A stretch of 44,514 nt of DNA from an uncultured Clostridium sp. GTDB lineage: Bacteria > Bacillota > Clostridia > Lachnospirales > Lachnospiraceae. How positions within the stretch are numbered: the stretch's first letter is position 1; every line of letters starts with the position of its first letter. Under the pieces are notes generated by a model. That model worked only from the letters and a program-made list of their open reading frames with translations. It made no database searches and was not told the DNA's origin. The DNA lies in the NCBI GenBank assembly GCA_947178445.1, contig CAMWYJ010000025.1:1-44514 (forward strand). The letters are read 5' to 3'. Position numbers and translations under genes: made by a program. Of the stretch, positions 37,264 to 44,514 are shown piece after piece.

Positions 37264-37359
37264 ATAAATTCCTCCAAAATATATTTATATACCAATTATA
37301 CCATTTTATATATTAATTGTAATGTGAATTTTCATTCACTTAGCATTCATATTATAGAT

Positions 37360-37389
37360 GTTGGGGTCAAAAGGTATTTTGCCCCCAAC
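37360..37389. repeat. Strong hairpin upstream of the 131-residue ORF
   Basis: GTTGGGG-CAAAA pairs with TTTTG-CCCCAAC around a GGTA loop (37360-37389), with one mismatch. Neither side has a T-run. It may be a structured leader of the downstream gene or a dispersed repeat. Confidence 0.5.
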
Positions 37390-37506
37390 AGATGCTACGG
37401 ATTGCTTCGTTGTTTCACAACATGATTTATACATTGCATTCTTTTTAAAATCATACTAAAATCAAATTGACGAAATATTGATCATGATACAAAAAGGAGT
37501 ATTCAC

Positions 37507-37902
37507 ATGCACAACGAGAACGTAATCTATGACGGACGCAGACTTGCTGCTTACACCATCGCTGCTGATTTTTGCAAAACCAAAGGCTTTGATGAGATCT
37601 TCCTTGCCGAATTGTGGGAAGGTATTTTGTTAAATCCCGTTCTCTATGATGAATTTGTCTATTTTCTACAGAAAAATGAACTGACCGGCAATTTTATCTG
37701 TGAAGGATATTCTATGTTCGACCTGTATTTTTATCATTTAGGGGAATATAATTATACCCATGATGTGGGAAAGAATCCAACTGGATGTGACAAAGATGAA
37801 ATTGTCTTCCGGGCCTTCCACACAATGGGAAGACTTGTAAAGGATCCTGTTACATGCAAAAAATATCTGTCCCAGGATCTTGGGATGGACTTTGGAATAT
37901 AA
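37507..37902 (+). CDS. Small protein of unknown function
   Basis: The 131-residue soluble acidic protein has no signal or membrane segment. It starts MHNENVIYDGRRLAAYTIAA and contains many aromatic residues (YDEFVYFL, SMFDLYFYHLGEYNYT). AAAGGAG lies seven bases before the ATG. It is the only plus-strand gene in this part of the window, divergent from the WYL gene and convergent with gatD, with palindromic element D just after it. No family is recognised. Codon use and a good ribosome site support it as a real gene. Confidence 0.75.
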   Translation: MHNENVIYDGRRLAAYTIAADFCKTKGFDEIFLAELWEGILLNPVLYDEFVYFLQKNELTGNFICEGYSMFDLYFYHLGEYNYTHDVGKNPTGCDKDEIVFRAFHTMGRLVKDPVTCKKYLSQDLGMDFGI

Positions 37903-37920
37903 TTATTATGCAAAATACAC

Positions 37921-38050
37921 TGTGCATATATAGAAGAAGTGTCTTCGCACACGCTTGCGCTCCCTTCAAACGTAATGGTGCTAAGCTCAAAAAACTCGCT
38001 AAGCACCAACGTTCTCAGAGGGTGCCAAACACTTCTTCTACATATGCACA
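37921..38050. repeat. Palindromic MITE-like element D
   Basis: This 130-bp element has ends (37921-37942 and 38029-38050) that are inverted copies matching at 21 of 22 bases. Its nested centre is AACGT, then GGTGCTAAGCTC paired with CTCGCTAAGCACC. The centre CTAAGCTC...CTCGCTAAG matches, in reverse orientation, the central hairpin of element C. It lies between convergent genes and could end transcription from both sides, although no T-run is evident. Confidence 0.75.
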
Positions 38051-38072
38051 ACATTGATAATTGATAAAGTGC

Positions 38073-38810
38073 TTACAATATCTGCTTTATGGCATCCTGC
38101 AATGCCGCATCCTCCATATTATGTTCAAGAGGTGGCAGCACCTCCCCATATTTTTGCTCGTATGCAATGCCAAGAAGCTCGTCCGCAATCTGTGCATTCT
38201 TCGGAAGTAAAGGTCCATGGGAATAGGTAGCAAATACATTCTTATATCTTGCACCTTCTGTTCCATCCTCTCCGTTATTGCCGTAACCCTTCACAATTTT
38301 ACCCAATGGCTTCACACCATCGCCAAGCCATGTCTGCCCGTTGTGATTCTCAAAACCGGCGATCCGAAAGCTTTCACCGTTTTCCTTCGTATACTCATAG
38401 ATAAAATTGCCAATCATACGCTTGTCCGAGGCAGTGGTATGCACATTGATTCCGCCAAGAAAGTCCACTTTTGTTCCGTCTGCCGCTTCATAATACCTGC
38501 CAAGCATCTGATAACCACCACAGATTCCAAGAATTACCGTACCCTTTTCAATCTCGCCCTTTAGCCATTCCGCCTTATATTCGAATAAATCCTTTACCAG
38601 AATCTCCTGCTCAAAATCCTGTCCACCGCCAATAAAAATGATGTCGTACGCTTTCCTTTCGTCCACCTCACCAAAAGAAAGCCTCGTTACCTTCGAGCCA
38701 ATCCCTCGCCATTCCAAACGCTTTTGCATCGTGCGGATATTGCCATTATCTCCATAAAGATTCAAAATATCATAATACAAATGACAAATGTGTAAATATT
38801 TTTCTGCCAT
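38073..38810 (-). CDS. gatD: Lipid II isoglutaminyl synthase, glutamine amidotransferase subunit
   Basis: The 245-residue CobB/CobQ-type glutaminase supplies ammonia to MurT for amidation of the D-glutamate of lipid II. Catalytic residues are visible: Cys97 in GICGGYQMLG and His198 in ATYSHGPLLPKN. The opening HICHLYYDILNLYGDNGN and the GGGQDFEQ segment are typical of GatD. It lies 29 bp after murT on the same strand; the two proteins form a complex at the cytoplasmic face of the membrane. Confidence 0.95.
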   Translation of the reverse strand: MAEKYLHICHLYYDILNLYGDNGNIRTMQKRLEWRGIGSKVTRLSFGEVDERKAYDIIFIGGGQDFEQEILVKDLFEYKAEWLKGEIEKGTVILGICGGYQMLGRYYEAADGTKVDFLGGINVHTTASDKRMIGNFIYEYTKENGESFRIAGFENHNGQTWLGDGVKPLGKIVKGYGNNGEDGTEGARYKNVFATYSHGPLLPKNAQIADELLGIAYEQKYGEVLPPLEHNMEDAALQDAIKQIL

Positions 38811-38839
38811 GTTTCCTGTGTCCTTTCTACTTTATATGC

Positions 38840-40219
38840 TTACTCCCTCGCATACTTTTTAAGAGGTACAAACTCGCTTAATTTGTCACGGAACTCCAGC
38901 ATACAGGTGTAGGACAGCACTAAATAGGTCTGCCTGCCTTCCCGTTGTAATCTGGCAATCAATGTCTTGTAATCCTTCTCCACACTGAATTTTTCTGTGT
39001 CAAAATCTGCATATTTCAGGCGAAGCTGCATATCATAGGCACGCTTTCCCGTAAAATAGAAATGCTGTGCTCCCGCTGCCGCCTCAAGAAGCCGTTCAAA
39101 CTCCACATCATAAATCCATGAAATATCCTTTCCATCCGCATAATTGTCATTTAACCCAAATACAATGTTACCGGTTGGCCTTTGCTGAATCAGAAACTGC
39201 AACACCTCATTGAAGCCCGCCGGATTCTTCACCAAAACCATATTCAACATACTCTCACCAAGCTTTACCTGCTCCATCCGTCCAAAATGTGTGGTAAGCC
39301 CGCCAAGTACAGAAACAATTTTTTCCCCAGGAAGTCCAATCAAATGGGCAATCGTTGTTGCCGCCAGTGCATTATACAGATTATACCCACCTGGAAGCAT
39401 AACCTCTGCCTTCATTGTCTTTCCAAAGACTTCCATTTCCACCACTTCGGAACTATCCTTCCACTCTAATACCTTGGTAAGTGCTACACTTGGCTCCTGC
39501 CGCTCATATCCACATTTTTCACAGTAAAATCCGCCTAAGTGGCCAAATGTATGATAACGGTACTGATACTTTGTCTTACAATGTATGCAATATACTGCAT
39601 CGGAAATATCTGAGGATGCGCCCTCATAAAGCGGTGCATTTACCCCAAAATAATAGATTTCACTATGGGGCAGGTCATTTAAGGACGTAGTCAGGGAACA
39701 GTCTGCATTTAAGACAAGTTTTACATTCGGGAGCTGTTTTAGCCCTGCACGGATCTTTTGAACCGTGGTCAACACCTCACCGTAACGGTCTAACTGGTCA
39801 CGGAATACATTGGTTACGACCGCTGTCACATCCAGATCCCCGAAATGCTCCACAATGGACTTAAGCGCCGCTTCATCACATTCCAACAGGGCATAATCGG
39901 TCTTCACCTTACCGCCAAGAGTTGCTGCCCCAACAAATGCCGACACCACACCCCCTAGCAGATTTGCACCTGCATCATTGCAAAACACTGTCTGCCCATT
40001 CGCCTCTATCATATCCCGTATCACATGGCAGGTTGTTGTCTTTCCATTTGTTCCGGTCACACAGATAATCTTCATGTTCCGGGCAAGATGTCCTAAAATA
40101 TCCGGGCAAATCCTAAGAACCACCTTTCCTGGCAGGGATGTCCCACCGCTTCCCATCAGTTTTAATATCTTTGTCGTAAATTTACCGGCGCATACCGCCA
40201 GTGCTGCCCGTATACTCAT
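38840..40219 (-). CDS. murT: Lipid II isoglutaminyl synthase, MurT subunit
   Basis: The 459-residue Mur-ligase-like protein activates the D-glutamate of lipid II with ATP for amidation by GatD. It shows the P-loop GTNGKTTT (56-63), the ligase segments ECDEAAL and TNVFRDQLDRYGE, and the four-cysteine zinc ribbon peculiar to MurT (Cys211, 214, 233, 236, in CIHC...CEKC). The C-terminal domain carries GLNDNYADGKDISWIYDV. The ATG at 40219 has AGGAG ten bases upstream; an ATG at 40252 with a weaker site would add eleven basic residues. Confidence 0.94.
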   Translation of the reverse strand: MSIRAALAVCAGKFTTKILKLMGSGGTSLPGKVVLRICPDILGHLARNMKIICVTGTNGKTTTCHVIRDMIEANGQTVFCNDAGANLLGGVVSAFVGAATLGGKVKTDYALLECDEAALKSIVEHFGDLDVTAVVTNVFRDQLDRYGEVLTTVQKIRAGLKQLPNVKLVLNADCSLTTSLNDLPHSEIYYFGVNAPLYEGASSDISDAVYCIHCKTKYQYRYHTFGHLGGFYCEKCGYERQEPSVALTKVLEWKDSSEVVEMEVFGKTMKAEVMLPGGYNLYNALAATTIAHLIGLPGEKIVSVLGGLTTHFGRMEQVKLGESMLNMVLVKNPAGFNEVLQFLIQQRPTGNIVFGLNDNYADGKDISWIYDVEFERLLEAAAGAQHFYFTGKRAYDMQLRLKYADFDTEKFSVEKDYKTLIARLQREGRQTYLVLSYTCMLEFRDKLSEFVPLKKYARE

Positions 40220-40373
40220 ACTGTTGTTTCTCCTGTTTCTGTTTCCTTTCATGTTTGTAACTGTTTCCTTAATTATAATTCTTCCGTTTTATAAAGCGCA
40301 TATCCCTCATAAAAATAACTATAATCAATAACCTGCCCTATCTTCTTCCCTTCTTACTCATGTCATAAACACC

Positions 40374-42653
40374 CTATAGCTGGTAAAACAGCAGATTCTC
40401 TTTTAATTCCTTCGTTTTTTCACCACCCGCTTTTACATATTTGTCATATACGCTATTAAAACGCTGCAGCTTCTTTGCCGTCTCCACATCAAATTTAGAA
40501 ATAGCGTTCTGGTACAACGGATTTGATTTTAACTCCTTACGTACACCCTTTGCAAACGGGCAATACCGAACCAAAATATCCCTTGATACCTTATTCAGAC
40601 GGAAGCTTCCCCTTGACTCAAATTTTATCCAGTTCACATAGTCCTTCACAAACACTTCCCGATAATTATTTTGTGCACGAATCAGCGCACTCTTAATCTT
40701 CTCCTTTGCATCCGCTGATAAATCATGATTTTTCCGGTAAAACTGGATATAAGTACAATATTCTGCCGTCAGTGATTTCTCACGGACATCATTCCAGCGA
40801 ATACCCTGTATTTTCCGGCACATCTCCCACCGGAACTGTCCTACCACGCCTAACATCAGGTCATCCACATCCAATGCTGTGAATACCGGGAACATAAAAC
40901 GGCCTGGTGTATCACTCTTTACCCCTGTGGTTTCCTGCCACATAGTCACTCTGGTTCCTGCATTTGGCATCAGGATAATATCCGGTAAAATTTCCTTCAT
41001 AATCCTTTCACAGTTGATTCCTTTATCCGGATCTGAAAACATTACTTCACGATAAAATGCAGAATAGTCAATTTTCCTTACCTCATTCATGGCATTTTCA
41101 AGCTTTTCCGATGTTATCAACATTTTTTCTACGGTATTGATCAAATCATTTTTACATAGAATCGGACAAAACGTTGTAATCTTTCCATACGTCATCTTAT
41201 TGACAGACGAGAACATGTTCTTTATCTCAAACTCAACCTTCTTTTCTCCATCCTCCTTATATTCGGCAGCCTGCTCTGATGTAAGCTTGCCGTTTTTGCA
41301 CAAATCAGCAAGATATGCAGGATAATCCATGTCAAATTCATTTTTTGACGGAACCTTTTCACCCTTATAAATACATTTAAGCCACTCATAAATCGTATAA
41401 ATATGCTCAGAATGACAGATATCTAAATGAGCTGTCAGATCATAAAGTGCCATGGCATGTTCTTCCCCAATAAATGATACATCCATGAATCCAAAATTCA
41501 AAAACATTTCCAAAACAGGTGTAAGCGTTTTCTCATCCTTTACCGCACGCATAAACACTTTATAATAAATGTCATAATAAACAGATGTCAACTTCCTTCT
41601 AAGTGCATATACCTCGCTATCCATAGAAGTCCGGTCCGGAAGATCCCTGTAGCTTTCAATCATTTTGCAGATTGTTTCCGCCTCTTCATCCTCGAAGCCT
41701 GCATATTCCAATATATGATCAACACAATCCTCTTTCATGATATCAATTTCTCTTCTAATGTTTTCTCCACCAGCATTGCCATTTGCACCCTGGGACATAT
41801 CACCGTTATAGTCATAACTCTTAAACTCTTTTAAACGTCTGCCAAGCATTCTTGTATTATATACATTTAATTTCTCAGCAACCTTTATAATCAGGTTCAT
41901 GTCCTTGGTAATTGGTTCAATATCATATTTTTTTGCATATGTTTTGATTGACAATTCAAAGAGAAGCTGCAAAAGGTCGTTTGCTGATTCGCTGATTAAA
42001 ACATCTTTGTTATATGATAAATATGCCTCCATTTCGCCGATTCCCAAAGTAAATCTCCGCATCTGCGCAGCAGACTCCATAATCGCACCAACCGTAAGGC
42101 TGTCATCCTTTTTCATTAACTGTAAATATTCCTGCATGTAGTTCTTTACAATACTGTTGTTATTGTTGATTTCCCATGCCTCTGCCTTGTGCTGCATCTC
42201 TAAAGGGTTAAAATGCTCCATTCTCAAAAAGCTCTGTTCTTCAATCTTATACTTACCACAAAACGTTTTATAATCATTGTAAACCGTTTCCACAAACATA
42301 TGGAACTGACGTGTTTTATTATACAAATCTGAGTAAAGACTTAACATTTGATGTCTCTGCTCCAGCGATGCCCTTAAAAAAATATTACGGATCTTTTCCT
42401 GTCCGGTCAGCAGATTCTTCAAATCTTCTGAGTTTTCACAAATGAATCCTGCCAAAACCGTATCTTCTCCCGCTACATAATCACACAGGAAAATATCCTT
42501 CTCTAAAATTCCAATGATTGCATTTTTTTCCAGCTTTACCTCAGAAAAGCCAAATTTTTGTAATACGACACCCTCCTGTATCAGATACCAGTATTTTACT
42601 TTGCCGTTTTTTCTTGCTATAATCTGATCTTTCTTTGCTTTAATTATCTCCAT
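40374..42653 (-). CDS. Large protein with a cyclic-nucleotide-binding-like N-terminus, function unknown
   Basis: The 759-residue product lacks signal peptide and membrane helices. The first 110 residues resemble a CRP/cNMP-binding beta roll (WYLIQEGVVLQKFGFSEVKL, then IIGILEKDIFLCDYVAGEDT and VLAGF), but the usual phosphate-binding cassette is not obvious, so it may sense something else. The remaining 650 residues are mainly helical with no recognised domain and no helix-turn-helix, so it is not a standard CRP regulator. An Asn/Gly-rich linker near 285-300 splits it into two parts. Similar proteins seem common in Lachnospiraceae. AAGGAAT precedes the ATG. Neighbours give no clue to function. 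Confidence 0.8.
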   Translation of the reverse strand: MEIIKAKKDQIIARKNGKVKYWYLIQEGVVLQKFGFSEVKLEKNAIIGILEKDIFLCDYVAGEDTVLAGFICENSEDLKNLLTGQEKIRNIFLRASLEQRHQMLSLYSDLYNKTRQFHMFVETVYNDYKTFCGKYKIEEQSFLRMEHFNPLEMQHKAEAWEINNNNSIVKNYMQEYLQLMKKDDSLTVGAIMESAAQMRRFTLGIGEMEAYLSYNKDVLISESANDLLQLLFELSIKTYAKKYDIEPITKDMNLIIKVAEKLNVYNTRMLGRRLKEFKSYDYNGDMSQGANGNAGGENIRREIDIMKEDCVDHILEYAGFEDEEAETICKMIESYRDLPDRTSMDSEVYALRRKLTSVYYDIYYKVFMRAVKDEKTLTPVLEMFLNFGFMDVSFIGEEHAMALYDLTAHLDICHSEHIYTIYEWLKCIYKGEKVPSKNEFDMDYPAYLADLCKNGKLTSEQAAEYKEDGEKKVEFEIKNMFSSVNKMTYGKITTFCPILCKNDLINTVEKMLITSEKLENAMNEVRKIDYSAFYREVMFSDPDKGINCERIMKEILPDIILMPNAGTRVTMWQETTGVKSDTPGRFMFPVFTALDVDDLMLGVVGQFRWEMCRKIQGIRWNDVREKSLTAEYCTYIQFYRKNHDLSADAKEKIKSALIRAQNNYREVFVKDYVNWIKFESRGSFRLNKVSRDILVRYCPFAKGVRKELKSNPLYQNAISKFDVETAKKLQRFNSVYDKYVKAGGEKTKELKENLLFYQL

Positions 42654-42795
42654 ATTATTCCTTCCATTATCGCTTTCCTAATATTATATTTTCAGAAGAC
42701 CTCTTCTCTTTTCTCAAGTTAACAACCTCGCGGCAGTCACCAAATGCGAGCAAGCCCGTACTTGGCTCGTTGCTTCGCAGAAATCAAATCTGCTC

Positions 42796-43671
42796 TTATG
42801 CAATTTCTATACTAAAATCCACTGCAAATTCCTCCCCTGGTTCCAAAAAATGTCCATACTCTCTTTCTTCCAGGCTTCCGCTAAACCCTTCCGCATCACA
42901 CCTTCCATACCATGGCTCGATGCAAATAAATGGGGCATTCTTCTTCGCCGGTGACCACAAACCAAACAGCGGTGCATCAAATGCAACCGTAAGATATGCT
43001 GTTTTATCCGGCTTGCACAGAGAAACCTTATGCGCCTGGTTTCCTTCGATCACTAATGCATCTTCATCAAACAGATGCTCTGTCACCTGCATGCAGCCGC
43101 CGTTGGTATTAAGTATATTCCCTTTTGACTCCACAAGACCATTGGCACTCAGCTTCGAATATGTCAAATCTTCCTTCGTATCAAATGTAATGAAATAGTC
43201 CGTCTGTTTTCCCTCTCCTGCTAATGGACACATAAATGCAGGATGTCCACCGATTGAAAAGTACATCTGCTTGCTATCTTCATTCGTGACTTTCCACAAC
43301 ACCCTCAACACATCGCCACTTAACACATAACCAATCTCTAACGTAAATGCAAATGGATATTTTTCATAGGTAGACTCATCAGAACTTAACGAAAACCATG
43401 CCTCCGTTCCGGTATTTGACACAAAGGAAAACTCCATATCTCTTGCAAACCCATGCTGCCCCATGGGATATGCCTTGCCATCATACAAGAATTCCTTATT
43501 TTTAAGACTTCCCACAAATGGAAATAATACCGGGGCACTGCGTTTCCAGAATTTTTCGTCTGCATTCCACATATATTCTGCACCGGTCTCCTTTTTCACG
43601 ATACTGGAGAGTTCGGCTCCAAAGTAATTAACTGTTACTCTTAAAATCTCATTTTCCAATATTGCCTGCAT
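42796..43671 (-). CDS. Aldose 1-epimerase family protein (galactose mutarotase-like)
   Basis: The 291-residue beta-sandwich protein is of the aldose 1-epimerase superfamily, LacX-like branch. Visible segments are RVTVNYFGAELSSIVKKETG, the sugar-site FPFVGSLKN, PMGQHGFARD (His/Arg), FSIGGHPAFMCPL (His) and ICIEPWYGRCD (catalytic Glu). It probably converts sugar anomers, or a phosphorylated sugar as in the YeaD branch. The ATG at 43671 follows AGGAGGG; the longer reading from 43710 was rejected. It stands alone. Just downstream, near 42753-42775, is a CGAGCAAG/CTTGGCTCG hairpin. Confidence 0.88.
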   Translation of the reverse strand: MQAILENEILRVTVNYFGAELSSIVKKETGAEYMWNADEKFWKRSAPVLFPFVGSLKNKEFLYDGKAYPMGQHGFARDMEFSFVSNTGTEAWFSLSSDESTYEKYPFAFTLEIGYVLSGDVLRVLWKVTNEDSKQMYFSIGGHPAFMCPLAGEGKQTDYFITFDTKEDLTYSKLSANGLVESKGNILNTNGGCMQVTEHLFDEDALVIEGNQAHKVSLCKPDKTAYLTVAFDAPLFGLWSPAKKNAPFICIEPWYGRCDAEGFSGSLEEREYGHFLEPGEEFAVDFSIEIA

Positions 43672-43872
43672 TCCACGCCCTCCTTTTACTTGCGCAATAA
43701 CCATGAGCAAAACCCTCTGTTTTCTATATTTGTTAAATATACAAGACGCAGCTTGCCAAAAACAGAGTTTTTCTCATCTCCACTTACATAACTGTTTGTA
43801 GTATACCATGAATAAATGGCAGATACAAACCTATTTCTTACCAAGATTTCTCTTCCCTATCGATCGCATCAT

Positions 43873-44328
43873 TCATCTCTTTTTTCGTTCCGTTCGCTTG
43901 CTGACTAATTGTGCAGCCAGCATCAAAATAATTCCCACCAGTACGCCTACTACATTTAATGCCATCTCTTTTATATCACAATGCCTTCCCGGAATATTCC
44001 ATTTGCCAACCTCCGAAAAAACTGCCAAACCAATCCCCGATATGCCTGTTACCAAAAGACACACCGAATACTTACTGATAAATTCGGTGGTCACACCCAT
44101 GGCAAGCATTCCATAAAAAAAGAAAATGGCAGGATGCGCCCACAGACGGAACAGCATATGCCAATGCATCAAAGTTTCATCAGGAATCTCTCCTTCTATA
44201 AAAAATTGTAATATCCATTTGGTCAACCCTAAACTGGTAGCAGCTGTATCAGTTCCTGTCTGAAACGATAAAAACAGGATGAATCCAACCCAGAAGATCA
44301 GGGTGATGCTTAATAATATTTTCTTCAT
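43873..44328 (-). CDS. VanZ-family membrane protein
   Basis: The 151-residue protein has four predicted membrane helices. The VanZ pattern is visible: ILFLSFQTG near the start, then MLFRLWAHPAIFFFYGMLAM, and SEVGKWNIPGRHCDIKEMAL followed by NVVGVLVGI. VanZ of vancomycin operons gives low-level teicoplanin resistance, but most family members are chromosomal with unknown roles; no van genes are present here. The ATG at 44328 has GAGG six bases upstream; earlier TTG/ATG codons (44391, 44340) lack sites. Confidence 0.85.
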   Translation of the reverse strand: MKKILLSITLIFWVGFILFLSFQTGTDTAATSLGLTKWILQFFIEGEIPDETLMHWHMLFRLWAHPAIFFFYGMLAMGVTTEFISKYSVCLLVTGISGIGLAVFSEVGKWNIPGRHCDIKEMALNVVGVLVGIILMLAAQLVSKRTERKKR

Positions 44329-44465
44329 GTCAATCCTCATGTATTGTCTTTTGTCCAATACATAAAACTTATCTTCTTTTTCAAAATTCAAAATATAAAC
44401 ATCTTTATTGTACTGAATCGTGAAGAAAATAGCAAGAAATAAAAGAAAATGACCTCACAAATCAG

Positions 44466-44508
44466 AACCACCGGCTTAGCCGGTGGTTTGCTCACGCCCT
44501 ATAAGGGC
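44466..44508. mobile_element. Possible end of an IS200/IS605-type element
   Basis: A perfect hairpin ACCACCGGC-TTA-GCCGGTGGT (44467-44487) is followed by GCCCT-ATA-AGGGC (44496-44508) at the very edge. Such subterminal hairpins with a CCGGC...GCCGG core are typical of IS200/IS605 ends in gut Firmicutes. No transposase is in the window, so a terminator of an off-window gene is an alternative. Confidence 0.4.
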
Positions 44509-44514
44509 TCATTA

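Noticed and set aside
40374..42653. CRP-family transcription factor
   Set aside because: The front resembles a cNMP domain, but there is no helix-turn-helix and the protein is over three times the usual length.
43715..43767. Terminator with CTCTGTTT/AAACAGAG stem and T-run on the plus strand
   Set aside because: No plus-strand gene precedes it and the loop is about 37 nt; the support is too weak to call.
43873..44328. Vancomycin/teicoplanin resistance gene
   Set aside because: It is a VanZ-family protein, but no vanA/H/X/R/S genes are present, and most chromosomal family members have no shown resistance role.

Overview
The window reads as a chromosomal segment of a gut Lachnospiraceae-type Firmicute, close in style to Roseburia/Agathobacter. 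This rests on the low-to-moderate GC content, near-universal GGAGG ribosome sites, a surface enzyme ending in BspA-type leucine-rich repeats with a lysine-rich tail, a MurT/GatD pair and a YesL-type membrane protein. The species cannot be fixed from the sequence alone.

Positions 1-17.5 kb hold a beta-mannan/glucomannan utilisation locus. On the minus strand, reading right to left, it runs: LacI repressor, mannobiose 2-epimerase, GH130 mannosylglucose phosphorylase, SGNH acetylesterase, phosphohexomutase, mannose-6-phosphate isomerase and a 1735-residue secreted GH26 mannanase. It ends with a short esterase paralogue that has lost its catalytic motifs. A divergent AraC regulator and a GH94 phosphorylase (cut by the window edge) follow at the left end. 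A second part at 28.8-34.7 kb holds a sugar ABC importer (lipoprotein and two permeases, no ATPase), a second GH130 phosphorylase and a divergent AraC regulator. The inferred pathway is: GH26 cuts mannan outside the cell, and the ABC system imports the oligomers. The esterase removes acetyl groups; where it does so is unclear, as it has no signal peptide. The second GH130 releases mannose-1-phosphate, while epimerase plus the first GH130 convert mannobiose to glucose and mannose-1-phosphate. Mutase and isomerase then feed fructose-6-phosphate to glycolysis. GH94 would handle cello-oligomers from glucomannan.

The middle section (17.8-28.6 kb) starts with class II fructose-bisphosphate aldolase. 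Next is a compact three-gene unit of free-standing acyl carrier protein, a BtrH/C39-like protein and an Sfp-type phosphopantetheinyl transferase, which looks like an orphan carrier-protein system. It continues with two tandem related secreted proteins, a CorA-type transporter, a DUF1002 secreted protein, and an operon of YesL-like protein, membrane protein and zinc peptidase. The YesL-like protein carries an extreme charge-segregated tail.

The right end (34.7-44.5 kb) has glycerol kinase, a WYL regulator, a small unknown protein, gatD-murT (lipid II amidation), a 759-residue protein with a cyclic-nucleotide-binding-like front end, an aldose-1-epimerase relative, a VanZ-family protein and what may be the end of an IS200/IS605 element.

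Intergenic DNA is unusually rich in large nested palindromes. Several share modules, including 19-bp terminal inverted repeats and a CTAAGCTC...CTCGCTAAG hairpin core, and look like a family of small non-coding elements. No tRNA, rRNA or CRISPR array was seen.
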